Shown: in pieces, positions 31,167 to 40,650 of the stretch
How the letters are laid out: each line of letters opens with the position of its first letter
Position numbering within the stretch: position 1 is the stretch's first letter
DNA from: Zygnema cylindricum
Taxonomy: Eukaryota; Streptophyta; Zygnematophyceae; Zygnematales; Zygnemataceae
NCBI GenBank assembly: GCA_037447655.1
Contig: JBBHKE010001469.1
Span: 454,880-495,587, forward strand
Length of the DNA stretch: 40,708 nt
Reading direction: 5' to 3'
Program-made: the position numbers and the translations under genes
Notes under the pieces: model-generated
The model's database searches: none
The model's input: the letters and a program-made list of their open reading frames with translations, nothing else
What the model was told of the DNA's origin: nothing

Positions 31167-33745
31167 TTACCACTGGAATTGTTCCTGAAGGACAGAAGGT
31201 ACCACACTGTCGGATACTCCATCATATTCCAGTCTTTCAAATCTAACACTATCTCTGGTGTCAAGCGCTGCCAAAAGCACAAATGCCAATCCACATACTC
31301 CATTAGAATGGTCGTCAGACTGTAACAAAGTCAAAACTCTCTCGTCTGAAGATTTCCTGTCAACATTATCCCTTCTAGACCTTCTCTCTTGCAAGTTAAG
31401 TACTGAAATTACCATCCACATTTGTCGGCCACAAAAAGGCCAAGTACTCACCCGAACATCGGAATAAATATACATCATCAATCTCCCACTCCCATTTTGA
31501 ACATTTACTTCTGGCATTAAGGTAATCCATCTGAACGGAAGCAACAACATGAACCAAAGACTAGGTGTCAGAATATTTGAGACCAATCAGCTATAATTCA
31601 CGACCATAGAGGAGCAAAAAGAAGCAGTATAGGAACAAGCAATGACGATAAAACGCTGAAAAGGAAACGAACAAACAAAAGCTGAATAAGTAACCGAAAA
31701 ACAACCAGAATAAATCGCCAAAAAGGAAATAAACACAACCTAAGCTGAAAGCGGACGCAGACCTGATTGGTTGATTCTCCATGTCATGTGAATCGCCGCA
31801 AACCACCGCAGCTCCGTTGAATAATGCGACATAACGCTGCGACAATTCCAGAATTACCTTCCAAAAATCTTGTCATTAAAGTGAACCAGAAGAGATTAAA
31901 CAAAAATTGACATAAAGCAAGCAGCAGTTTAGCACAATTCCGGACAATACCCTCCAAAAATCTTGTCATTAAAGAGAAACAGGAAATATAAACAAACATT
32001 GACATTAAAAAAACCAAAATTTTGGCACTTATGCAACATCACCCTCCAAACTTCTCGTTATTAAAGTGAAAATAGAAGAAAAAATGAAAAAAAAACTTCT
32101 CGTTATTAAAGTGAAAATAGAAGAAAAAATGAAAAAAAAGGAAATAAAACACAACCTGGCATCTATACAACACAAATCGTCGGTGAATGTTACTAAGCCA
32201 TGTGCCAGGCAACAAAGGAGAAAATAATGGATAAAGGAGAAAATAGTCACCTCTAATTCACGAGCTGTATTCCAATCGTCAAAAATCTGAGCTAAGCAAC
32301 GTGGGGTGATACCGGCACTGTTGACTTCCCAAGGATCCACTGCAAAAAAGGACAGGAAAACCCGGGAAAAAAAAATTATTGCCAAACTGAACTGTGGGCT
32401 AAAGAACACGCTGTAGACCAAAATCATTTAGCTTCTAAAGGTTCGACGTCAAAAAAGAAAAGAAAAAAACAAAGGGCTGAAAGATAACGACAAACTGATT
32501 TGGACAGGGATACTTTGATGCTCTACTTCGCATGTCCACTGGTCCATTGAGCTGAGAGATTACACAGGTGAAAAGGATGGCAAAGAAGAGAGAGGGCGGA
32601 GAGGAGGAAAAAGGGAGGAGAGTGAGGAGAGAGAGGGAGGAGAGAGAGGGAGGAGAGATAGGAGAGGGGAAAGAGAGGTAGCCGTCTAACCTCCGTGATT
32701 GACGAGTGTTTCAATGAGATCCCATCTACCGTACACCACAGCCAAGTGGAGAGCCGTACCGCCAAGGGGTCCTGTAAAGAGACAAAACCGTACAGAAATA
32801 AAATCAGGAGATTGCTCCGGTGGTACACCAATATGAAAAATCGCATCTCTACTTTTTTCAAACCTAAATACATCTCTAGTTTTTCCAAACTTGAATACAT
32901 CTCTACTTTTCCAATCCTACACTCATCACTAGTTTTTCCGAACCTAAGCTCGTCTAGCCAGGAAACCTTCTTCACACGTGTGAATCAAGCAAGTAATAAC
33001 CGCATAAGACTGTGATAGACGCCGTCACATGCACTTCTTTCTCTTTTTTGAAGAAAGCTTGAAAAAGTTTTTTCAGTTTTTGTCGAAAGAGAGCGAGAGA
33101 GAAAGAGAAAGGCAGGAAAAGAGAGAAGGAGAGAGAGAGTGATAACGAGAGGGGAAGAGAGGGAGAGAGAGCGAGAGGTGAGAGCAAGAAAGAGAAAGGC
33201 AGGAAGAGAGAGAAGGAGAGGGAGAGAGCGATAGCGAGAGGGGAAGAGAAGGAGAGAGAGCGGGAGGTGGTATTTTCAGTATTGGACGTTGAAATCTCGG
33301 GGTTTCAAGTGAAATGGGTGACAGAAATGGCTATGTTTGACTCTGCCTGGAATGTGTAGATGAGGACTGGCTCCTTTCTGAATGACGTCATTTAATTCTT
33401 CCTTGGAGATTTCATTGCAGATGAGGGAAGCTAAAGCTCTGCTCACGCCGTCTGAAATTGTTTGTATTTGAAGAAAAACGGTTTTACGGGACAGCATGAT
33501 GTTTGAATCCTGCCTCTGCACAGCTCTCAAAAACTCCTCAATTTAGACCGCGTGACGAGAGAGAGAGAGCGGGAGAGGAGGGAGAGGAGGGAGAGGAGCG
33601 AGAGCAAAAGAGAGGGAGGTAGAGAGGAGAAAGAGCGCCGTTTAAAGCAAGATGGAGAGAGGATAAAAGGACCATTTATAGCAACAGAAGTGAAAGAAAG
33701 AAGAAGAAAGGAACAGCAGCATACCGGAATAGAGTTGCCGGCCAT
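31167..33745 (-). CDS. Ankyrin-repeat protein, 221 aa, seven exons
   Basis: Proposed exons (minus): 33745-33725, 33515-33347, 32771-32691, 32339-32251, 31836-31763, 31530-31452, 31319-31167. They total 666 nt with every phase consistent and end in TAA. Residues 1-7 are MAGNSIP. Residues 45-64 (EELNDVIQKGASPHLHIPG) look like the end of a first repeat. Residues 65-91 (PLGGTALHLAVVYGRWDLIE...) are a canonical ankyrin unit with the G-TALHLA motif. Residues 92-120 (DPWEVNSAGITPRCLAQIF...) are a second unit joined across an intron exactly at the repeat's Asp-Pro turn. Residues 121-221 are unrecognised. Ankyrin repeats bind partner proteins; no partner is indicated. Intron 2 would use a GC donor (CCAG/GCAGAG). 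The last intron (132 nt) is open in frame and could be retained. Exon 1 and the C-terminal part are less certain than the repeats. Confidence 0.68.
31837..32250 (-). other. Intron 4 of the ankyrin gene with internal degenerate repeats
   Basis: In gene sense, four copies of a CTTTAATRACRAGA(A/T)KTTTGGAGG motif (plus-strand near 31862-31880, 31955-31975, 32045-32062 and 32095-32112). Each is followed by GGTAA-, GGTATT- or GGTGATG-type sequence that resembles a splice donor. The third and fourth are a perfect 48-bp-spaced direct repeat (acttctcgttattaaagtg). Confidence 0.6.
32580..32685. repeat. Purine tract in intron 3 of the ankyrin gene
   Basis: gagagagggaggagagag repeats on plus, thus C/T-rich in gene sense, starting just after the donor at 32690. 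Confidence 0.8.
33085..33270. repeat. Purine tract in intron 2 of the ankyrin gene, internally duplicated
   Basis: gagagagaaagagaaaggcaggaa... occurs at about 33090 and again at about 33180, a roughly 90-bp tandem duplication of a GA-rich segment; C/T-rich in gene sense. Confidence 0.8.
33550..33640. repeat. Purine tract in intron 1 of the ankyrin gene
   Basis: gagagagcgggagaggaggg repeats; C/T in gene sense, within the 209-nt first intron. Confidence 0.8.
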
Positions 33746-33869
33746 ATTGCAGAGCGCCAACCGGAGTCGCACGAAAAGCAGGAACTTGCTGCCGCCAACT
33801 TTCAAAAGCTGGTTTGGCGTACGATTTACAAATGAGCAAAAGAAGCTTCCTGCAGCTACTTATGTACGC

Positions 33870-34340
33870 ACAGGGGCTCAGGGAAACCTGTCGCAAGGAG
33901 GATGCGAAAGATTTTTGTCGCACAGATTTGCGACTTCACGCCAATATGAACGTTTTGCCACGTATCACTATTATTCTCAATTTTGATAGATTGGAGTGGT
34001 GCAAGTCAAAAGATTTTTAAAATAAAAGCTTTTATCGCACGATTGCGACGACACGCAAATAAGGATGCTCCGCCACGTGTCACGCTATAGTTTAAATTAG
34101 TGCAAGATTGGAGTGGCAGGGGACCACTTCTGCGTTCGTTAAATTCGATGAATCCCGCCGCTCCCGCTTAAGTCGGAATGACCTAGGAAGTGAATGTAGA
34201 ACAAGTATAGCAGATACCACAAACAAATAGATTGTGCCCCTAAATGTCTGAGCAGTGTACCGAATCTGGAAATAACGAGTATGGCCCTTGTCGTGCCGCA
34301 TGGCGAAATTTGGGGAATCATCACGCCCAATCTGTGACAG
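33870..34340. promoter_or_regulatory. Diverged copy of the upstream block, 5' of the ankyrin gene
   Basis: Two landmarks of the coiled-coil gene block recur in order and similar spacing: gattggagtggcaggggaccactt (34107; versus gattgaagcggcgtgggaccactt at about 10812) and tgtctgagcagtgtaccgaa (34238; versus tgtctgagcaatgtacggaa at about 10953). ACGT motifs gccacgtatc and gccacgtgtc also occur. It starts about 125 bp upstream of the proposed start codon, the same side as in the coiled-coil genes. Confidence 0.55.
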
Positions 34341-35250
34341 AAATCGACGAGATCGTTGGATCAGAGGATTGAACTGTAACCGTCCGATATAATATTTGCC
34401 AGTTTGGATACTTCTAGGACCAAATTGATCGCGAAGTTTGTCCCACAGTGTCGTGCAATAGGTGACGAGCATTAATGACAATCAAATTGTCGTTGTGCCT
34501 GTACTTCAGTCAGACGTACAATCATTTGAATTTGGCTCGCATAGAACATTCAGCGAATTGAGCGTGAAAAAGCAAAAAAACACGACAAACGTGGGATTCA
34601 GCACGTGGCATTTCACAAATGTACAAAGAAACCTGTACTTTACGGAAAAGGAATAAACCGCGTTGTCCACCGTACAATCCAGCGTGGATTAAACCGGTAA
34701 CAAGAAAACATCAAAAAGCGTAAAAGTATAAAAGCTTAAAAGATTATAAGCGTAAAAGCAAGCTCTATTCCTATGATTTCCGACGGAAACGCCACGTGTA
34801 CAAAATTATTGCTCACGATGTTTCTCCACTTGTAGCGTACAGTACAGTACAGTACTGTACTTTCTATGTTTTCACTTTTCAAGGAACTGGATAAAGATTT
34901 GCCGCATTTAGCCGTACACTACTTATGTCTTTTCCTTGTACCATCGTAGATTTCGTCTTATCCGGATGAGAAATTGCTGTAAAATTTTACAATTCGCGTG
35001 TAAAGGAATACTAGACAAAATGACTTTCACATGACCTCCGTACACCGGAAATGGTCATTCGTACAGTTTTTGGAAACCCTGTCCATCCGTACATTGGTTT
35101 GAAACTGTGACATTTGAAGTTATAGACTTTTGGAGCAGTCTGAGGAAGTTTCGGGGAAACTGCCCTTATTTGTTTTTTTTAACTGTTGAACTTCTCTTTA
35201 CTGATAAAAGAAGAAACAAAGACCGTACGTTTGTTTGAAACCCTAAAGTC
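34341..35250. other. Intergenic, rich in GTAC motifs, no gene seen
   Basis: Many GTAC tetramers (tgtac, cgtac, gtacag), including acagtacagtacagtactgtact at about 34842-34861. CACGTG motifs lie at 34601 and 34793. Open frames are short and unsupported. Confidence 0.5.
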
Positions 35251-35835
35251 TTCAAGACTTTATAACCTGGATTCATGTTAATTTAAATGTTTTGAATATT
35301 TTAAATTTATAAATACTTTAAATAGTTTAATAATTTTTAATTTCGAATGTCGCTTGGACCCTAAATGTAATACAGCCTCAAAATTCATCTTGACAAAAGA
35401 ATAACACTACAACCCTAAAAAGTTTTTGGAAAACTAGCTTTTGATTGTTCAAAACAGTCTGCATTGGCGTCAAATTATCAATTCACTTATTCGAACTCAT
35501 TAATTTTAATTCATAAAATTCAATTCATTGTATTCGTTAACCTAATTTATTCATTGATTTTACGGAAACGACATTCTCAGAACTGAATATGCCTTCTTGA
35601 AATCTTTCTATTTTTCCTCAACCCTAACCGCTTTTTGTAAAACGTTTGCTATATTAAAACCTATATAAAGCCAAAATCCTTAGTCAAAAAGCACCCTGAA
35701 ACACTAAAAAAGCACCAAAACCCTGAAAAGCCTCATGAAAGCCTGAAAAAATAAATTAAAACTGAATAAAAAGACTGAAAAACCCGAAAATACACTACAA
35801 AGTCGAAGAAGTAACATAACAAACCCTCAACAAAG
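35251..35835. other. AT-rich intergenic, no gene seen
   Basis: Local repeats of attttaaattyataaat and ccctgaaaagcc/gcctgaaaaaat type only. Confidence 0.4.
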
Positions 35836-37040
35836 ATGCGGGCCACGTGGTACGACAGGATTGGCTACAAGAAGCTATTCTCCAGTTGGAAAAAGACAAA
35901 CTTTTAAGATCCCTTCTTGTCATCAGGGTTCAGAAAATGTCATTTTTTAGAGAGGAAAATAACGGAAAAAATGAAAAAATCAGTGTCCTGGAGATGAAAA
36001 AGTTAAGTAAAAAGAACGTGGAGAATTTCAACAATTCAAAAAAGGAGAGGGTGAAGGATTTTTCGAAAAATATAAACAACTATTTTTTGAGTCAGAGCAA
36101 CGATTGTGTCATAAACATCATGATTGGCTGAAAAAAATAAAAAAATTGTTGAGAAAGATCAACTTTGGAGCTTTAATAAAGTTAACAGTTTTCGAAGGAT
36201 ACGAAGAGGAATTTAGTGTTTCTGAGGGGAACACCAGGAGATTATAAACTTACAGGTGGCAAAATGGGAGTTGATTTTGGGAACCAAAAATACTGGAATG
36301 CAATTGGTTCGGAAATCGAGGTTTCTAAATCAACTTTGAAGTCGTGGCTCGAGGATTGAGAAAGTCCGGGTATGTTTTTTGTCTATTTTGGTTATTATTT
36401 GTCATTTGTTAATTCTTATTCGTTAACTGTTGATTCTTACTTGCTGCTTGTTAATTGTTATTGTTATTATGATTTATTGTTTTCTCATTTTGAATCGTGT
36501 GGATTTCCATTTTTTATGATTGTGATTACTAATAAAATTGCCGATCGGTATTATTAGTGTTTTTGTGTTGATTGGTTGGTCTTATGGTACAGTTTTTGCT
36601 GCATTTCCCGGGTTTTTTATCAACTTAAATAGTACGGATTTCAGATTTACGTTGTGTTACTATAAATGAAAAGTCTCTCTCGCTCTCTTGGTCAAAACTT
36701 GGTCAAACTTGGTCAAATTGGGCTACCAATATGGTTGAGAGAGATGGATGTCACGAGCGAATGACCTCGGAATCATGTCGGGGGAAGCTTTTGCACATCT
36801 GGTTGTGGAGGGAGTGGTGTTATGGGATTTTTGGAAGGGGGCTAAAGGGGCTCCGGCGATGGCGATGGCGATACCTAACGCACATTTTGTTGAGGAAGAT
36901 TGGAGTTTAAATGCCTCGGGAAGGATATTGGAGGCCCTTTAAAAGGAATAGACAACCGCAAATATAAGGGGCCACGTGGATGCCCACGGCTTGTTTCGAC
37001 TAACGAAGATTTTTGGGAAAGTATAAAGTGAAAGGTGAGT
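35836..37040 (+). pseudogene. Possible degenerate DNA-binding or transposase fragments
   Basis: Pieces on the plus strand look protein-like but no single frame joins them. A 94-codon Lys/Asn-rich ORF lies at 35847-36131. An overlapping frame (about 36020-36240) is charged and open for about 75 codons. 36261-36359 reads YWNAIGSEIEVSKSTLKSWL, like a helix-turn-helix recognition segment. Near 36960-37030 a piece reads RKYKGPRGCPRLVSTNEDFW, like the basic linker after such a domain in some transposases. I see no catalytic motif. It could be an old DNA transposon or a multi-exon gene I failed to assemble. Confidence 0.25.
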
Positions 37041-37415
37041 GTGTGGAGGATCTTTCTACGAGCAAATGTTTTCTATTGACAACAGCAACGGACTGTAGAT
37101 TGTGAATATTGTTATCTGAGTTAGGGTATGATGTGCTCTTTTTTGACCTATTTTTTTTCAGTTTCATAGTTGTTGCGAATTTCTATCATTTATTTTTGAC
37201 GGAGAATAAAGAACAGAAGTTGACCGATTGTTTACAAGTCGACCAATTGTGTATATTTTAAATTATTCCTGGTCAAAATCCTCTAATAAATGAAACATAA
37301 ATTTTGTTGTAGTCATAGATTGGCCTTCTAACGGTTTATTTTTGGGATGTGCCTGTTGGAAGAACATTTATGTCCTTATGTTTGAGTAAACTGCCATGTG
37401 ATGTTGGCAAAAGTG

Positions 37416-37545
37416 AAGGTTGCTATGGTTAAAACATCAATACCCACATTGGAATTAAGGTTGCTATGATTAATAACATGTATACACACAGTGGAATTAA
37501 GGTTGATATGATTAAAACATATATAAAGCACAGTGGAATTAAGTT
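37416..37545. repeat. 41-42 bp tandem repeat, three copies
   Basis: Units start aaggttgctatggtt (37416), aaggttgctatgatt (37457) and aaggttgatatgatt (37499), each ending in an a-c-a-g/t-t-ggaatt motif. Confidence 0.88.
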
Positions 37546-38910
37546 ATCTGAAATGTTGCCCTTTTTCATTCCTGAGCATACCACTCATCAATCGACACAG
37601 CCTATAACTGCTAATGTCAACAACACTATTTTATAGAGTGTATTGTCGCGTCCACACTAATAAATCCCTTACCCTAATAGCGATCGGCGGTGCTGAGGTA
37701 ATTTGTAAATCGGGCGATACGTCTAGTTGGTCAGTGTTGTTGTCCCTATTGACCTCGAATTATTTTCCGTGAGTCGTAAGGCTGATGGAGGGGCAAATAT
37801 ATATGCATGGTGTGGCAAATTGTTGTTATATTTGTGGCATTTTTTGCTGGCCATGTTTAGAATACGAGAAGAATCCTTTTGTATTTCACTTACTCTCCTA
37901 ACGGTGCCTATGTCGGATTTTTACGACGAATGAAATTGAAAGCTGGAAAAGAACCAGGTGCATGAGGAAATGTTGTAGGGTTTGACCTTTCTCTTGCGAC
38001 CTCAATGGGAAAATATTGTACCTTTTTCTCTGAGAAGTACTATATCAATCAAAAAATCGTGTTGGGCATGATGTTGGAAGTAGTGGAAATTCTTATATAA
38101 ATTCTCTCAAGTATGTGTATATCGGCAAAAAAAGATAAACAGGTGATAAAATGCGACACATATAACAAATAATTATGTAGATATGTGAAAACAACTTATG
38201 TAGAAATCCACACATAGACTTTAACTAATATTAACCAATTTTTAAAAAAGAGCATGAAACTTTTCCACATTAAAAATGTTTATTTTTAAGAGGTAAACTG
38301 TCGTCAACTTCCACTAAAAGTGTTCGACGCCAATGTTGCCGTATATACAATTGACTACGTATCGATATCATAAATTTAGAAAATACCACACTGTCAAAAT
38401 ACACCGACATTTGCCTTCAGACCATAAATTCACCAATCACACAGCAGTTCATAGTTCTCACTGCACGTGTGGTTTTCTTCTCACGGTTCCTCTCCTAATA
38501 TTCTACCTTTTTCACCCCATGCCTCTCTCGCCTCTCTTCCTTCCCTGCCCTCTCCATTTCGCCCCCCTCCGTCCTCTTCCCGCTCCTCTCGCAATTTTTC
38601 GTTGTTCCGTTATGTATTCTGTTTCATTCTCCTTACCATGAAAGACTTCTGTTTCGACGATAATGTTGAATAGGAATGTGCACTCCCCATTTGGCTTTTT
38701 ACTTTCTGAGTCGAGGTTTCAGAATGCAATCAAACATTTACATCGAATCTATTTCTTGATAAATTTCTAGGATTTTTTATTTTTTTTCCATTTTAGATTT
38801 TATGTTTCTTGCTTCCCTATATAAACTTTAACTATTATACAAGACATATTCATCGTACTTTTTTTTTGAGTTCATTAGTGACTTATAGTTTTTCCAATTA
38901 GATTTAAAGG
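37546..38910. other. Intergenic, no gene seen; C/T-rich patch at 38500-38590
   Basis: AT-rich sequence with a C/T-rich plus-strand patch (38500-38590) next to gcacgtgtgg at 38464. Open frames through the patch are Pro/Ser/Leu-rich artefacts. A small spliced gene on plus cannot be excluded. Confidence 0.4.
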
Positions 38911-38924
38911 TTCCCTTAAGGGAA
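38911..38924. other. 14-bp perfect palindrome at the U2 3' end
   Basis: ttcccttaagggaa overlaps the last bases of, or directly follows, the U2 RNA on the minus strand. It could fold as a small hairpin and be part of 3'-end formation, but it does not match a box I can name. Confidence 0.45.
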
Positions 38925-39119
38925 TGAGGTGCGCCTTCCTAGGAGGTAGTGCAATACCTAGGCGACGCTCGAAAGTCCGACCAGCAAGCTGACCTTTGGA
39001 GCTCTCCCCCAATGAAAAATAAGGTTAATATCGTGTGGCCTGATGGGCCACGTATCAGATATTAAACTGATAAGAACAGATACTACACTTGATCTTAGCC
39101 AAAAGGCCGAGAAAGGTAT
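38922..39119 (-). ncRNA. U2: U2 spliceosomal snRNA
   Basis: The minus strand reads AUACCUUUCUCGGCCUUUUG at the 5' end (39119 inward). Next come the strongly conserved AAGAUCAAGUGUAGUAUCUG with the branch-point pairing element GUAGUAUC (39086-39079), stem-loop IIa, and a IIb hairpin GUGGCCCAUCAGGCCAC. An Sm-like AUUUUUC lies at 39020-39014, followed by stem-loops III and IV (CCUAGGUAUUGCACUACCUC loop region, 38960-38935). Length is about 196-198 nt, normal for U2. U2 pairs with the intron branch point and U6 in the spliceosome. No mismatch is seen in the core elements, so the gene looks functional. The 3' boundary is approximate. The 5' AUACCUU form argues against an animal source. Confidence 0.97.
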
Positions 39120-39140
39120 ACGTACTCAATGGATTGAAGA

Positions 39141-39190
39141 CTTTTTTATCTGTTCAATTCGAGGCCTCAAGAAGCGGTCAATGTGGGGAA
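39141..39190 (-). promoter_or_regulatory. Candidate U2 promoter: TATA-like box and USE-like element
   Basis: Upstream of U2 in its own sense, CAGATAAAAAAG (39152-39141) lies at -33 to -22 and TTCCCCACATTG (39190-39179) at -71 to -60. This resembles the plant snRNA upstream element RTCCCACATCG and TATA box, with about 38 bp between centres, near the four-turn spacing of plant RNA polymerase II snRNA genes. Motif match is by eye on one gene. Confidence 0.5.
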
Positions 39191-39289
39191 ATGCTAGGAA
39201 TCGGTTGCTTCTGATTTTTAGCTTTCGAGTTTTCGGTTTTCACATCATGGCAATTTTCATAAATTCAATCGGACGATTTAATACGCAAA

Positions 39290-40260
39290 CAAATAGTACG
39301 ATATAAAAGATTCCCATAAACTGAATTGGATGACCTAAAATAACGAAAACGAACTGTACGAAACAATAACGATACAATGAACCCATTTAACTTGCTGTAA
39401 AAAGCGCTGTTATGCAAATCGTGCGATTTTTTCCTTTTTCCGATTGCAACGTATAATTCGTGACTGTTGAAAAAATCGCAAAAAATTGCGATGTACTTTT
39501 GGTCCGGTAAACTGAACGGACAATTTACGGTAGATGTACGGTGTTTTACGGTAATGTACGGTTTTGTACAAAAAAAGTACGGACTTTGACGAAAAGATAC
39601 GTTGCACTTCGTAGTACTTTCTGTCCGGTAAACTAAACATAAATTTTAAGGGAAACGTAACAAATTGTACAGAAATGTACGGACTATGATGGAAAGAGAC
39701 GGGAACTGTACAAAAAATGTACAAACTTTGGTGTATGTAAAATTCATTTATGTTTACATGTACAAAATAGTACGAAAGAAATTCATCAACGATTTTTAAG
39801 ATTTTTTCAAAACGTTCAATACGATCGTTAAGTATAGTTCGTGGCGATAGAATCGCTCGTACTAAACGGCTATGGTAAAAAAATAGAAAATACGAAATGT
39901 CAAGGGAGCTGTTGACCGTACCGTATAATTTTCACGTACTAAAAAAAGAGAAAGAAAGAAGGTTTTTCCGTACTACCAGAAACGGGCAGATGACGTCACT
40001 TTATCACCACCCCTGACATCAATTATCCGGGCAGTTAAAGAAAAGAATACACAGAATGCCACGTGTCCTAAACTGCGATCGAAATCTTGTTACGAATCAT
40101 ACCTTCTATTAAATTTTGTAATTCACTGAATAGTTATGTACCTTTTGTTATAATGTATTTTCTGGCAGTTTTGTACTTTTCTGTACTATTCATGGTATTT
40201 TTACTGTAGCTTCTTTGTGCCTTTCCGTACATTATTGTCTAATTTTTGTAGTTACGTTTC
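39290..40260. other. GTAC-dense intergenic DNA, no gene seen
   Basis: About 20 GTAC tetramers in 970 bp, mostly as tgtacgg, tgtacaaa or agtacgg, several in direct-repeat phrases (gtaaactgaacgg / gtaaactaaacat; gacaatttacgg / taaattttaagg). gccacgtgtc occurs at 40059. No ORF or RNA structure is supported. Confidence 0.6.
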
Positions 40261-40289
40261 TCTCAGTTCTGTTAATTTTTCCGGATCTC

Positions 40290-40650
40290 CTTCGTGTTTT
40301 TCTCTCTCTCCCCTTCATTCTCTCCCTCCCCATTTTCCTCTCAACATCTCTCTCCCTCCCCCTCCCTCCTCCTCCCTCTCTCTCCCTCCCTCTCTCTCTC
40401 TCACTCCCTCTCTAATCCCTCTCCCTCTCCTTCTCCTTCTCCTTCTCCCTCATATTTTATCTCACCTTTCCCATCCGCATTTGCATTTTCTTCCCACCCC
40501 CCCACGGTCTCTCCCTCTCTTTCTCTCCCTCTCTTTCTCTCCCTCACTTTCTCTCCCTCACTTTCTCTCCCTCTCTTTCTCTCCCTCCCTTTCTCTCCCT
40601 CCCTTTCTCTCCCTCCCTTTCTCTCCCTCCCTTTCTCTCCCTCCCTTAGC
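40290..40650. repeat. C/T microsatellite (12-bp tttctctccctc units)
   Basis: Almost pure C+T on plus; from 40520 to 40640 it is a tandem of ctttctctccct units. It ends ccctcccttag/ctcacctgttcatag, which looks like a splice acceptor. By analogy with the other tracts it may lie in an intron of a plus-strand gene whose exon begins near 40650 and leaves the window. Confidence 0.75.

Noticed and set aside
34092-34481. 129-codon minus-strand frame upstream of the ankyrin gene
   Set aside because: It overlaps the diverged upstream block, has no recognisable motif or splice context, and the block copies elsewhere do not keep the frame.
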